64,000 bases of DNA from Phycisphaerales bacterium. Its GTDB lineage: Bacteria > Planctomycetota > Phycisphaerae > Phycisphaerales > UBA1924. The position numbers were made by a program, and so were the translations under genes. Position 1 is the stretch's first letter. The number at the start of each line of letters is the position of its first letter. Location: contig JAJDDD010000020.1 in NCBI GenBank assembly GCA_029260495.1, positions 124,001 through 188,000 of the forward strand. Reading direction: 5' to 3'. This document shows positions 18,290-27,567 of this stretch, in pieces. The notes beneath the pieces were generated by a model. It had not been told where the DNA came from. It was given only the letters and a program-made list of their open reading frames with translations, and made no database searches.

Positions 18290-18469
18290 TCACCGTTTGC
18301 CCGAACGCTCATCTTCGCCGAAGATGAAGCTCTCGACCGGGCCGGATTTGTGAGTTTCGTACACTTCGGTGTCTTTGACGTTTGAACCAATGCCCTGCGA
18401 TCGCGTCACTCGCTGATAGCACCCGGGCAGCACGAGCGCAGCGCCAGCAACCGCTGCAAACATGAACAT
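18290..18469 (-). CDS. very small predicted lipoprotein (59 residues)
   Basis: ATG 18469 gives M-F-M-F-A-A-V-A-G-A-A-L-V-L-P-G-C, a compact signal with lipobox V-L-P-G-C. The mature part is only 42 residues, polar and charged, ending E-D-E-R-S-G-K-R. The frame continues upstream only as antisense or overlap with the DUF488 gene, which ends at 18495. It is tightly packed between DUF488 and tag. The lack of a positive n-region weakens the signal call. No family recognised. Confidence 0.5.
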   Translation of the reverse strand: MFMFAAVAGAALVLPGCYQRVTRSQGIGSNVKDTEVYETHKSGPVESFIFGEDERSGKR

Positions 18470-18494
18470 GCTGCGATGCGAATCCCAGCGGACT

Positions 18495-18872
18495 CTATTT
18501 GTTTTCGCTAAGAATATCGGCCAAAACGAGGGCATGATTGTGCTCCAGATCGCGGGATGCGTATAGAAGTGTGACCGTTTCGCCTGCATCCAGTTTCTCA
18601 CGGACCGGGGCGAGCGGCTCATCTCGCTCATCAAGCTCAGCTTGAAATCGCTCGCGGAACTCGGTCCATTTGACTGGGTCATGATTGAACCACTTACGAA
18701 GCTCGGTGCTGGGCGCCGCCGACTTCAGCCAGAGATCAATGCCGGCGTCCTCCTTGCGCACGCCGCGAGGCCAGAGCCGATCGACAAGCACGCGATACCC
18801 GTCGGTCCTGGCTTCGTCTTCATAGATACGCTTGGTGCGAATGGGCATATCTTTTGCGCTCAGCGCGTTCAT
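18495..18872 (-). CDS. DUF488-family protein (YeaO-like)
   Basis: 125 residues with the family signature R-V-L-V-D-R-L-W-P-R-G-V near residues 27-38 and L-R-K-W-F-N-H-D-P-V-K-W, and V-T-L-L-Y-A-S-R-D near the end. YeaO-type DUF488 proteins are widespread small cytoplasmic proteins without a settled function. A second start at 18848 (M-P-I-R-T-K-R) is nearer the usual family N-terminus; neither has a clear ribosome binding site. It starts 21 bases after the PpiD-like gene stop in a run of minus-strand genes. Confidence 0.88.
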   Translation of the reverse strand: MNALSAKDMPIRTKRIYEDEARTDGYRVLVDRLWPRGVRKEDAGIDLWLKSAAPSTELRKWFNHDPVKWTEFRERFQAELDERDEPLAPVREKLDAGETVTLLYASRDLEHNHALVLADILSENK

Positions 18873-18893
18873 ATACTTATAGGCTCGGCAAAC

Positions 18894-20855
18894 TTAGAGC
18901 CCAGCCTGAGTTGGCTTTTCTTCACTTTCACCAGCGGCTTCATCCGAGGCTGGAAGGTCGTCGTCACGATCAATCGAGACATAGCCCAAGCGTTCTGACA
19001 AGGTCTCAAAGCTGAAGGGCCAATCCTCGGCGCCGACGAATGCCTGCTTTGCGCTGAAGATGACATTCGGCACGACTCTGCGATATGACTCTATGTCGAG
19101 AGGCTCAAGTGAGTTGATGCGCACAATCGCCAGCGAAAGGGAATCTGGAAGCGGGATGGCGAGGTTGAGGTCGTCCAGCGAGTTGAAGGCGCCGACGGTG
19201 GGATCGAGCGTTTGGGCATGATCGAGGAGCACGTCACGCACTTCCTGATCGTTGAAATCCTCAAGGGCGGGCTGCCCGTCAGACATCATTGCGCCGGAAC
19301 GACGAACTTCAACATCCTTGACCGCGACTGCAAAATAATTCTGGGCGAAGGCGTCGAGATCCTCAGCGTACGTCGCCTCCTGACGCAGCTCCTCGATTTG
19401 CTCAAGCATGAGTTCATAGCCGGCGAGTCGCTTGAGATCGGTGATGAGATCGTTGCGCACCTGGGCAACAGAATCGGGCGGACCTTCTCGGCGAACGCGG
19501 TTGACGCGCCAGAAGAAGAGGTCGCCCGCGGGATTCTGCGTCGGCTTGGCGACAATGCCCGCTTGCAAACCATATGGCGACTCTGAATCGAGTTCTTTTG
19601 CACTGAACGCGAGCACAGCGAAGGGCACACTGTTTGGGCCGATGTCTCGCCGGGTGTCACCCAATACTTGCATCGAGATTGGAATTGCGTCCATCGTGCT
19701 GAGCCGATGCTGGACCGTGACAAACGCTGCGGTTGGGACGTTGTACTTTTCCTTGAGCTGGGTGGCGAGCGCATTCATGACCGTCTCAAAGCTTGGGCGA
19801 TTGATCGGCCAGTCAGCGGGCACAACTCGGAAGCCTTGATCCGATGGGAGCTTATCTTCACGTTTGAGAAACTCACGCGTCGCGATGCGCTCTGCGTCGC
19901 GCATGGCCTGATCGGTCGCTTTGTTGCGCAGCTGTTCTTCCACCTGCGCCTTCATCTCCTGGAACTCGCCGGCGTACCTGCCGCGATTGCGGTTGTATTC
20001 CGCAGCCACTTCGACGGGGTCAATCTCGATTGAACTCTTGATCGCTTCTCGATTGATCTGCAGATACTCCACTTCGATTGCAGGCTCAAGCATGTAGCCA
20101 AACCGATGCTCACCTTCGCCGTCACGCAGGTTGCGATACTGCTGAAAGTGGGCCTGAAGCTCCTCATCTGTGGGGAGAGGCGCTTCGGCTGAGAAGGAAA
20201 TTGCTGGAATGAGCGTGTAATCCACACGCACGGCGTCCCAGAAGCGTCGAGCTTCAGCGACTGCTTCGGGCGTCGAAGGCTGGAAGGAGTTCAGATACGC
20301 TCCGAGCATGCGGTTGACGCCTGCTGCGGTCGCCAGAGCGCGATCGATGGTCTCGGGTGTGAAACCTCGCCTGAGAAGGTCCGATCGCCCGTTTCGGAAC
20401 CGCTGGAGAGTCTGCGTGACAATGTCTTTATAGACATCGTCATAACTGCGCTGGAAACCAGCCTGGGAATAATACTGTGCGAATTGAATAGCGCTAGATC
20501 GCGCGATGTCTTCGGTGAAGGTTGATTCAAACGCCTGCCCATCCTGCTGACCACCGACAAAGCCGTTCTCACGCGCCAGCTTTGAGAGCATCAACCAGTG
20601 TCCTACAGCGTCATCATCACTGACGCCGAGCACAGGCATGATTTGTTCGTGCAGCTGACTCAGTATTTGAATTTCGCGCTGAGATTTATCAAACATCGCC
20701 GCGGTGACGGGGGCATCACCCATGCGCGCGATGACGCGCTTGGTTGGGCTGGAACCAAACCGCTGAATCGCCTGCGGCGCCAGAAATGCAACCATCAACA
20801 TCGAGCCGAGCACCGCCAGCAGAACCTTGGCGTATCTTCGGAGGAAGCGGATCAT
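18894..20855 (-). CDS. PpiD/SurA-like membrane-anchored periplasmic chaperone
   Basis: 653 residues from the ATG at 20855 (AGGAGC upstream). A single N-terminal membrane helix (R-F-L-R-R-Y-A-K-V-L-L-A-V-L-G) is followed by a SurA_N/PpiD-like helical region with V-I-A-R-M-G-D-A-P-V-T and a long periplasmic part with several Y-x-L-x-P-A-x-E strands. This is the PpiD layout, in which the protein sits by the Sec channel and helps newly exported proteins fold. I cannot place the hallmark residues of an active parvulin domain, so isomerase activity is uncertain. It follows rpsD, from which a terminator separates it. Confidence 0.75.
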   Translation of the reverse strand: MIRFLRRYAKVLLAVLGSMLMVAFLAPQAIQRFGSSPTKRVIARMGDAPVTAAMFDKSQREIQILSQLHEQIMPVLGVSDDDAVGHWLMLSKLARENGFVGGQQDGQAFESTFTEDIARSSAIQFAQYYSQAGFQRSYDDVYKDIVTQTLQRFRNGRSDLLRRGFTPETIDRALATAAGVNRMLGAYLNSFQPSTPEAVAEARRFWDAVRVDYTLIPAISFSAEAPLPTDEELQAHFQQYRNLRDGEGEHRFGYMLEPAIEVEYLQINREAIKSSIEIDPVEVAAEYNRNRGRYAGEFQEMKAQVEEQLRNKATDQAMRDAERIATREFLKREDKLPSDQGFRVVPADWPINRPSFETVMNALATQLKEKYNVPTAAFVTVQHRLSTMDAIPISMQVLGDTRRDIGPNSVPFAVLAFSAKELDSESPYGLQAGIVAKPTQNPAGDLFFWRVNRVRREGPPDSVAQVRNDLITDLKRLAGYELMLEQIEELRQEATYAEDLDAFAQNYFAVAVKDVEVRRSGAMMSDGQPALEDFNDQEVRDVLLDHAQTLDPTVGAFNSLDDLNLAIPLPDSLSLAIVRINSLEPLDIESYRRVVPNVIFSAKQAFVGAEDWPFSFETLSERLGYVSIDRDDDLPASDEAAGESEEKPTQAGL

Positions 20856-20948
20856 GTCGCTGCTCCTGTTGAGATGAGGAAACGAAGAAGAATGCGGACG
20901 ACTGGCGAGCCGAGATCGCAAACGGGAATGCCGCCGACCAAGTCGTAA

Positions 20949-20973
20949 GTAAAGGCGGCGCCGCGGCGCCGCC
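20949..20973 (-). terminator. intrinsic terminator after rpsD
   Basis: On the minus strand GGCGGCGC and GCGCCGCC (20973-20966 with 20961-20954) form a perfect 8-bp GC stem with a 4-base loop, followed by TTTACTT. The T-run is short, but the stem is very strong and correctly placed 32 bases after the rpsD stop. Confidence 0.7.
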
Positions 20974-21004
20974 CCACTCCTGCCGACCAGCGTCAACCTC
21001 TGGA

Positions 21005-21604
21005 TTAACGATAGAACTCGACGATCAGGTTGGTGTTCACATCGAAGGGCACCTGATCACTCGTCGGGGTTGAAACTGCCTTTACGGTCAGCTCCGATGG
21101 GTTGACATCGAGCCACTCTGGAACGATATGCCCAGCGAGTGACTCCATATTGTCCCGCGCGAGCACATGGATGCCATCCTTGAGTGAGATGGTGTCGCCG
21201 CTGGAAACCTGAGAGCTGGGGCGATCGCACTTTTTGCCGTTGACCAGCACATGCCCGTGAACAACCATCTGGCGGGCAGCCCAGATCGTTCGCACAAAGC
21301 CCGCGCGACGGACAACGTTGTCCAGCCGCTGCTCGAGTATTTGCAGCAGCACATCGCCGGTGTTGCCCTTGCGGCGGGTCGCTTCATCAACCGCGCGGCG
21401 GAACTGCTTCTCCATCACGTTGTAGTGGTAGCGGAGCTTCTGCTTCTCATTCAGGCGCACGCCATAATCGCGCAGCCGGCGACCGCGGTAGCCATGCATG
21501 CCCGGCGGGTTGAGCTGACGCTTAGCGGTGTGCTTGGGCACATCCGCGATCGGCACGCCAACACGGCGCGAGAGCTTGACCTTGGGACCAATGTAGTTCG
21601 CCAT
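21005..21604 (-). CDS. rpsD: 30S ribosomal protein S4
   Basis: 199 residues from the ATG at 21604, giving M-A-N-Y-I-G-P-K-V-K-L-S-R-R. It binds 16S rRNA early in small-subunit assembly. The N-terminal zinc cysteines found in some S4 proteins are absent. The S4 RNA-binding domain includes L-E-Q-R-L-D-N-V-V-R-R-A-G-F and G-H-V-L-V-N-G-K-K-C, and the C-terminus N-L-I-V-E-F-Y-R is typical. It stands alone and not in the alpha operon with rpsM, rpsK and rpoA. Confidence 0.97.
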   Translation of the reverse strand: MANYIGPKVKLSRRVGVPIADVPKHTAKRQLNPPGMHGYRGRRLRDYGVRLNEKQKLRYHYNVMEKQFRRAVDEATRRKGNTGDVLLQILEQRLDNVVRRAGFVRTIWAARQMVVHGHVLVNGKKCDRPSSQVSSGDTISLKDGIHVLARDNMESLAGHIVPEWLDVNPSELTVKAVSTPTSDQVPFDVNTNLIVEFYR

Positions 21605-21882
21605 TGTGTGTCTCCGTCTGTCGCCCGTGGATAGACATCCAGCGAGGCGCGGTGCTCCCAACCCCAAAGGCGAAACGGGGCCGGCGTAGGTGAGCGATCA
21701 AGCGTGAGACGCCGCGACTGCAGCTTCAGGCCGCCAGCCCGACACGGGCCAGCACGATCCGGTTTTGATGTATTCAGCAGCCCCCAATCTGGAAAACCGC
21801 CGAGCCGGGTATTGGAGCGAAGAATACAGCAGCCGTCAAGCTGGGAGGGGCTATCAACAGGCTGGACGTTATTCAGGCTGCT

Positions 21883-22680
21883 TTATCGCCGCCGACGGGC
21901 AAAAAACCCTGCCCCAATCGCCAGCGTCACCAATGCTGAGGGCGTCGGAATCTCCCGAACCACCCACACGATGCCAAGCTCATCAATCGGCGATCCCCCG
22001 ATCCCCAGCACGACGCCCGCGCTGGCGAGGCCGGTCTCAAACAAGTCCGCCGCGGTCGGGCCGACAAAAAGGGCGACGCCATCCACGAACACGACAAACT
22101 CAGCGGAGATGACTTCAAATGTGAGCCCGTCCCACTCGATGGGATCGCGCTCGGACAGATCATCCTCGAAAGCGCGGAACGAGCCGACATCCAGGCGCAG
22201 CGCCGTCAGCACGCCATTGCCGCCCGGCCCGTCGGGGTCGATGCCATGAGGCAACATCGGCGAACTGTCATTCGTGAACATATTGACCTGAATCTGCCTG
22301 AACTCCGGCCCGAGGTCCGGCCGCAAAATTTCCATATCGATCTTGCTGAACGATGCGTCGTTGATGGTTGAAGCGCCGGCAAACTCGGGATTTACACCGA
22401 AGGTGAAGCTCTTGTCGCCTTCATTCAAAATGAAAGAATCGGCCTGATTCTGCGTCAGGAGGGCGGCGGTGTAGATGTCCCCGGCGGCGGCGCGAGGTGT
22501 CGAAGACGGGGAAACGCTGCGCGCGGATAGGTAAGGGTCGTCACCCGTGATGACCCGGCCCCGTGTGACTGCCGAAGGATCGGCTGGGTCCATCGCGAAG
22601 AGCGGAGCCTCGTCCGCGAGCGCGCCGGACGGCGCGACCAACGCAAGACCGGTAAGAATGGCTATCGCACGACCTTTCAC
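21883..22680 (-). CDS. secreted protein with PEP-CTERM-like sorting tail
   Basis: 265 residues from the GTG at 22680, preceded by GGAGGAGGAAG. A signal peptide (I-A-I-L-T-G-L-A-L-V-A-P-S-G-A-L-A) is followed by a beta-rich extracellular-type domain with no catalytic motif I recognise. The C-terminus I-P-T-P-S-A-L-V-T-L-A-I-G-A-G-F-F-A-R-R-R-R is a PEP-CTERM-type signal: Pro-containing motif, one membrane helix and an Arg cluster, usually processed by an exosortase. No exosortase gene is in this window. The strong ribosome binding site suggests good expression. Confidence 0.75.
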   Translation of the reverse strand: MKGRAIAILTGLALVAPSGALADEAPLFAMDPADPSAVTRGRVITGDDPYLSARSVSPSSTPRAAAGDIYTAALLTQNQADSFILNEGDKSFTFGVNPEFAGASTINDASFSKIDMEILRPDLGPEFRQIQVNMFTNDSSPMLPHGIDPDGPGGNGVLTALRLDVGSFRAFEDDLSERDPIEWDGLTFEVISAEFVVFVDGVALFVGPTAADLFETGLASAGVVLGIGGSPIDELGIVWVVREIPTPSALVTLAIGAGFFARRRR

Positions 22681-22851
22681 AGTCTTCCTCCTCCACGTGA
22701 CATCCCCAGCGAGCGACTGATGCTCTCGAATAGTCTACCCCGCTGCGTCCGGATGGGCGTTGAAAAATGCGACGATTCAACGCCCTGCAGGACTGAAGAT
22801 CGCCCTGCAGGTCCGGAAAGCCCTACCCGAAACAAGCTTCGACGGCGGTGC

Positions 22852-25101
22852 TCACTGAAGATGCGCTTTGAAGAAATCGACGATCCGCGAGTACAGCCGC
22901 TCCGTCACCTCGGGCTCTGCGACCATGTGCGTGAAGTTTGAGAGCGGGAGAAAATCGAAATCCTTCCCCGCGCGGAAGAGTGCGTCCGCTGTCTTGAGGG
23001 AGTGAACGAAGAAGACATTGTCATCCGCCGTGCCGTGCATGAGCAGGAGCGGCCTTTCCAGGTTGGCGGCGTGGGTCAGCGCGTTGGCGTCGTGGTAGCC
23101 ATCGGGGTTTTCCCCTGGTAGACCCATGTATCGCTCGGTGTAATGCGTGTCGTAATCCTCCCACGCAGCGACCGGGGCGCCGGCGACGGCGGCATGAAAC
23201 ACATCGGGCTCGCGCATGACAGCATGCAACGCGAAGTATCCGCCGAAGGACCAGCCGTAGATGCCCACTCGGGAAATGTCCATCTCGGGGAATCGCTCGC
23301 CGAGCGCGCGCAGCCCGCGCGCCTGATCTTCAAGGGGAAGCTTGATGAGATTGTTCTTGGTGGCGCGCTCCCAATCGCGGCCGCGCCCGGGTGTGCCTCG
23401 CCCGTCGATGCTGACGACGATGAATCCGTGATCTGCGATCCACTGGTTCATTGCGCCGCCTGAGCGCCCCGGCGTGACGACCTGCACATGCGGCCCGCCA
23501 TACACCGAAACAATAACCGGGTACTTCTTCGATGAATCAAAGTCGCGCGGGCGAATGACAAGCGCATTGAGCTGTGGATTCCGACCCACCGCAACGCGCT
23601 CAATGTTTGGCTCAAAGGCAGGTTTCTCAGCAACGGATGCGATGTGCCCAAGCTCCTGCCCGCGAGCGCTGCGAATCGAGCGCTCCTGCTCGCCGGCGCC
23701 CCAGGGATTAAATGTATGAATGTAAACCGGCGCTTCTTTCGCGAAGCTGGCGCTGTGGGCGCCTGGACGGTGCGTGAGCTGTTCCGCCTCGCCGGAGCCA
23801 TCAAGCGCTACACGAAAGATATGGCGCTCCGTCGGATCGGGTGAAGCTGCGACGTACGCGACGCCGCGCTCTTCATCCACATGCAGCAGGTTGCGGAAGT
23901 TGAGCCCTGCTGGCGTGATCGGGCGCACGAGGCCGCCGCCCGCGCTGCGCAGCTCAAGCTGACCTTCTCCTGATCGTTCGCTGGTCCAAAGAAACCCCGA
24001 GCCATCCTCAAGCCAGCGCGGGACGGACTGATCAAGATTCAGCCACGCATCGTCACGCTCGGCGTACAGCGTTGTTGTGTATCCCGTCTCCTGGTCGACC
24101 GCCAGGATGAGTTCTTCGGTTTGTCTGCGATTCTGCACCACGATGGTGAGCGGCGCGTTTTCGCTCCATTTAACGGTCGCAAGATACGGATAGGCTTCGT
24201 GATCCCACTGGATCCACGTCGGCTCGCCGCCCTGCGCATCGATGATCGCGAGTTGCACTTCAGCGTTCTTCTTGCCCGGCCTGGGGTAAGGCCACGCCGC
24301 CGGCTCGCGCTCGGGGTGATCCGCGTCGGGAATGTGCATCTGCTCCATGCCCGCGGTGTTGGTTTGCTGATAGACAATGCGGGCAGAGTCCGGCGACCAC
24401 CAGAACCCGTGAAGACGATCCATCTCTTCCTGCGCGACGAACTCTGAGAGGCCGTTGGTGATGCTCCCGCCGGCGCCTTTCGTGACGCGCCACTCCTGAC
24501 CGGCCGAGAGATCGCTGACATAGACCTCGCCGTTGCGCACGGTTGCGATGCGCTCGCCATCCGGCGAAAATTGCGGATCTATGGGAAAGCCTGCATCGGA
24601 ATCGAGCTTTCGTGTATCACCTGTATCACGGTCGTAGACGTATAAGGCGCCGGAGAGGGAAGTGAGAACTCGATTGCCATCGCGAGAGAGTTGGTAGGTC
24701 GCCAGCCCGCGGGCTGACAAACGCATGCGCTCGCGCCTGGCGAGTTCTTCTTCAGTAAGATGCTCCTCGGCGCCGCCAAGAAGCTGGGCCGCCGTGAGCA
24801 GCACGCGCTCCTCGCCGCCAACGGGCTGTTCATAAAGATTGCGCACACGATCGCGCGGGCCGGAGCGCAGAAAGAGCACCGATTCGCCATCGGGCGTCAG
24901 CTTGATTGAAGAAGGGGCGCCATTTCGGAATCGTCCTGTTTCGGCGTATTGGCGCAGGAAGCCGGAGTCGGGACCAGTGCGAGCTGGCACAGGGCAGATG
25001 GTTTTCTCCGACCTTCCCACGCACGCACTCAAGATCATGGCTACGACAGGCGCCAGACTCGCCGTCACGAGAAGCGGAAGTTGTGAACGTCGCGTGCGCA
25101 T
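22852..25101 (-). CDS. S9-family (DPP IV-like) serine peptidase lipoprotein
   Basis: 749 residues from the ATG at 25101; a signal with lipobox I-L-S-A-C predicts lipid anchoring in the envelope. The first about 480 residues form a DPPIV_N beta-propeller with repeated strands such as S-P-D-G-E-R-I-A and S-P-D-S-A-R-I-V. The C-terminal alpha/beta-hydrolase has the triad Ser618 in G-W-S-F-G-G-Y, Asp693 in H-G-T-A-D-D-N-V and His725 in S-N-F-T-H-M-V. It should release dipeptides from peptide N-termini outside the cytoplasm. It is divergent from the POT peptide transporter, which fits a peptide-scavenging pair. Confidence 0.93.
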   Translation of the reverse strand: MRTRRSQLPLLVTASLAPVVAMILSACVGRSEKTICPVPARTGPDSGFLRQYAETGRFRNGAPSSIKLTPDGESVLFLRSGPRDRVRNLYEQPVGGEERVLLTAAQLLGGAEEHLTEEELARRERMRLSARGLATYQLSRDGNRVLTSLSGALYVYDRDTGDTRKLDSDAGFPIDPQFSPDGERIATVRNGEVYVSDLSAGQEWRVTKGAGGSITNGLSEFVAQEEMDRLHGFWWSPDSARIVYQQTNTAGMEQMHIPDADHPEREPAAWPYPRPGKKNAEVQLAIIDAQGGEPTWIQWDHEAYPYLATVKWSENAPLTIVVQNRRQTEELILAVDQETGYTTTLYAERDDAWLNLDQSVPRWLEDGSGFLWTSERSGEGQLELRSAGGGLVRPITPAGLNFRNLLHVDEERGVAYVAASPDPTERHIFRVALDGSGEAEQLTHRPGAHSASFAKEAPVYIHTFNPWGAGEQERSIRSARGQELGHIASVAEKPAFEPNIERVAVGRNPQLNALVIRPRDFDSSKKYPVIVSVYGGPHVQVVTPGRSGGAMNQWIADHGFIVVSIDGRGTPGRGRDWERATKNNLIKLPLEDQARGLRALGERFPEMDISRVGIYGWSFGGYFALHAVMREPDVFHAAVAGAPVAAWEDYDTHYTERYMGLPGENPDGYHDANALTHAANLERPLLLMHGTADDNVFFVHSLKTADALFRAGKDFDFLPLSNFTHMVAEPEVTERLYSRIVDFFKAHLQ

Positions 25102-25313
25102 AGCGAAAAACTCCGGGGGAATCAGCGGAATCGAAATTGGCTCAACAATCAGCATCCTACCGGCAGGGCCGTCTCCGGCTGCCTGATCGAGCAGTGAGTG
25201 CCGCAGATGGCAATTTCGCAGGTGGCGCCGGCCGGCGGTATCCTTGCTCCCGCCGTCCGTGAGCAGCATGGTCCAGCACAGACAGAAGTCCGACACCGAG
25301 TGAGCGAAGCGAC

Positions 25314-27515
25314 ATGAGCGATCAAAATAATCCCCCCAATCCCCACGAACCCCACGAAGAGCTTGAAAAGCTGGCCCAGCCACACCCAGACTCAGAGTTC
25401 CAGCAGGTGGCGATGGAAGAGCTCGGCCACGGCCCAACGGGGCCCGTGAAACTGAGCCACCCGCCCGGACTGGCGCTGCTCTTTGTCACAGAGATGTGGG
25501 AGCGCTTCAGCTATTACGGGATGCGCGGGCTGCTCGTGCTCTTTCTCATCGCTGAAGTGTCAGGCAACGGCATCGGTGGCTCCGGTGGCGGCTTCGGGCT
25601 TGATCGATCAGAGGCAGGCAAAATTTACGGCTGGTACACGTCGCTCGTCTACCTGCTGCCTGTCTTTGGCGGCATGCTCGCGGACAAGCTGATCGGCACG
25701 CATCGCTCCATGGTGATCGGTGGAATCATCATCGCGCTGGGACACGGCGCCCTTGGGATGATGGACATCTTCCATGTTGAAGGCGAAACAGTCTCGACAA
25801 TGCAGCAGGTCGCTTTTTACTCGGGGCTCGGTCTCATCATCATCGGCACCGGCTTTTTCAAACCATGTGTCTCTGTGATGGTCGGACAACTCTACGAAGA
25901 AGGCGACCCACGGCGCGACGCAGGATTCACCATTTTCTATATGGGCATTAACGCTGGCGCTGTGGGTGGAGGGATTCTGTGCGGCGCGTTGGCGACGAAA
26001 TACGGCTGGTGGGCCGGCTTCGGAGCCGCGGGCGTGGGCATGGTGCTCGGTCTTATCGTCTACATCATCGGGCGTCCGAAGCTTCTGAAAGGGATCGGTC
26101 TGCCACCCAAAGATCATGATCCTGCGATGCGCGTCATCGGAAAGATTTTGGCTGCAATGGGAGGACTTGCGATTCCGGTCGCCATTTACGCCCTGCTTGG
26201 CATCCTTGCCAAGACGCCTGTAGACGCACGGCCAAGCTGGCTTCAGTTCGCCAGCAGCCTTGAGCCCGGCACGGCTGAAGTGTTCAAGCTCGGATTCTTC
26301 GTGTTCCTCATCGCCGCTGTGCTTGTGGGCGTCGTCTGGTTCACAATGGCTCAGGAAAAACACGAACGAGGCCCAACCGCAGCGCTCTTCATCATTGCGC
26401 TCTTTGTCATCTTCTTCTGGTACGCCTTTGAGCAAGCCGGCTCGTCCATGAACGTCTTCGCCCAGCAGCGCACGGATCGCATATACGCCCTTCACGATGC
26501 AGACGGCGTCATCGAATCGAAGGCCATCGGAGAAAAATGGAAAGGTCTTGCGGAAACGACCTTTGGAGAGCTGCATGCGACAATCGGCGATGGCGGCGGC
26601 GCCCACGGGGGCGGCGGTGCAGAATCAGGTGAGGAAAAGCCCCAAATCATCGCTGCTCGCAAGAATCCGTACAACGTCGGCGCAGGAATCATCCACGTTC
26701 ACCTCAAGGATGGATCGGATCTCACCTTTAATATCAATCCGGAGACGACCGTCGCCGAACTCGCCGCCAACATGGCCGCGAAGTCTGATGGTTCCTTGAC
26801 GCTCGCGGAAAATGACGACCAGGACGGCGTCATCATCACAGACACGACACAAGGCAAAGGGACGTTGATCGTCGATGAGCGCGGCGCCGCGGCGCGAGAT
26901 TTGCGTATTCTCAGCGCCAAGGAGTTCCCCGCAACCTGGTACCAGTCAGTCAATCCAACCTATATTCTTCTCTTCGCCCCCGTCTTTGCCATCGCATGGG
27001 TCAAGCTCGCCAAACGCGGACTTGAACCAAGCACACCCGTCAAGATGGCCTACGGGCTTTTGATGCTCGGCCTGGGCTTTGTCTTCATGGTTGTCGCAGC
27101 CAAGTCCAGCGATTCGGGCGTCTTCATGCCTCCCAATGCGACCGAATCAGCCGACGGCGCCCATCTGCTTGTCAGGGTGGCGCCCTACTGGCTAGCCCTC
27201 GCCTACCTCCTGCACACCTGGGGCGAGCTCTGCCTCTCTCCCATCGGCCTCTCCCTCACCACCAAGCTCGCACCCAAGAAATGGGTTTCTTTCATGATGG
27301 GCGTCTGGTTCCTTTCGCCCTCTATCGCCCAGCTCATCGGCGGGTACACCTTCGCCTACATCGAGCCCATCGAAGCAGGCGACGCCGCCGGCTTCCCGAT
27401 TCTTGGCGGGCAGGCGGACTTCTTCCTCATCTTCATTATCACCAGCGTCGGCGCCGGACTCGTGCTGCTGCTCATCTCGCCGATCATGAAGAAGCTCATC
27501 GGCGGACGCGGCTAA
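25314..27515 (+). CDS. POT-family proton-coupled peptide transporter with a large inserted domain
   Basis: 733 residues with the family motif [10 protein letters not shown] at 60-69 (E-x-x-E-R proton-coupling motif) and F-Y-M-G-I-N-A-G-A near 208-216, the PTR2 signature. Twelve or more membrane helices are predicted. Between F-E-Q-A-G-S-S (about 372-378) and Q-S-V-N-P (about 544-548) lies a soluble insert of roughly 150 residues, including a Gly/His-rich linker and a beta-rich segment. Typical bacterial POT proteins (about 500 residues) have only a short loop here. Probably imports di- and tripeptides. Confidence 0.92.
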   Translation: MSDQNNPPNPHEPHEELEKLAQPHPDSEFQQVAMEELGHGPTGPVKLSHPPGLALLFVTEMWERFSYYGMRGLLVLFLIAEVSGNGIGGSGGGFGLDRSEAGKIYGWYTSLVYLLPVFGGMLADKLIGTHRSMVIGGIIIALGHGALGMMDIFHVEGETVSTMQQVAFYSGLGLIIIGTGFFKPCVSVMVGQLYEEGDPRRDAGFTIFYMGINAGAVGGGILCGALATKYGWWAGFGAAGVGMVLGLIVYIIGRPKLLKGIGLPPKDHDPAMRVIGKILAAMGGLAIPVAIYALLGILAKTPVDARPSWLQFASSLEPGTAEVFKLGFFVFLIAAVLVGVVWFTMAQEKHERGPTAALFIIALFVIFFWYAFEQAGSSMNVFAQQRTDRIYALHDADGVIESKAIGEKWKGLAETTFGELHATIGDGGGAHGGGGAESGEEKPQIIAARKNPYNVGAGIIHVHLKDGSDLTFNINPETTVAELAANMAAKSDGSLTLAENDDQDGVIITDTTQGKGTLIVDERGAAARDLRILSAKEFPATWYQSVNPTYILLFAPVFAIAWVKLAKRGLEPSTPVKMAYGLLMLGLGFVFMVVAAKSSDSGVFMPPNATESADGAHLLVRVAPYWLALAYLLHTWGELCLSPIGLSLTTKLAPKKWVSFMMGVWFLSPSIAQLIGGYTFAYIEPIEAGDAAGFPILGGQADFFLIFIITSVGAGLVLLLISPIMKKLIGGRG

Positions 27516-27567
27516 CCATGTTGGAATTGCTCGCGGAAAGACGAGCACGGAGGGCGCCGCTTACGCC

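Noticed and set aside
25608-26606. 332-codon open frame on the minus strand
   Set aside because: Antisense to the POT transporter; composition is His/Arg/Asp-rich with no domain, a shadow of GC-rich codon use.
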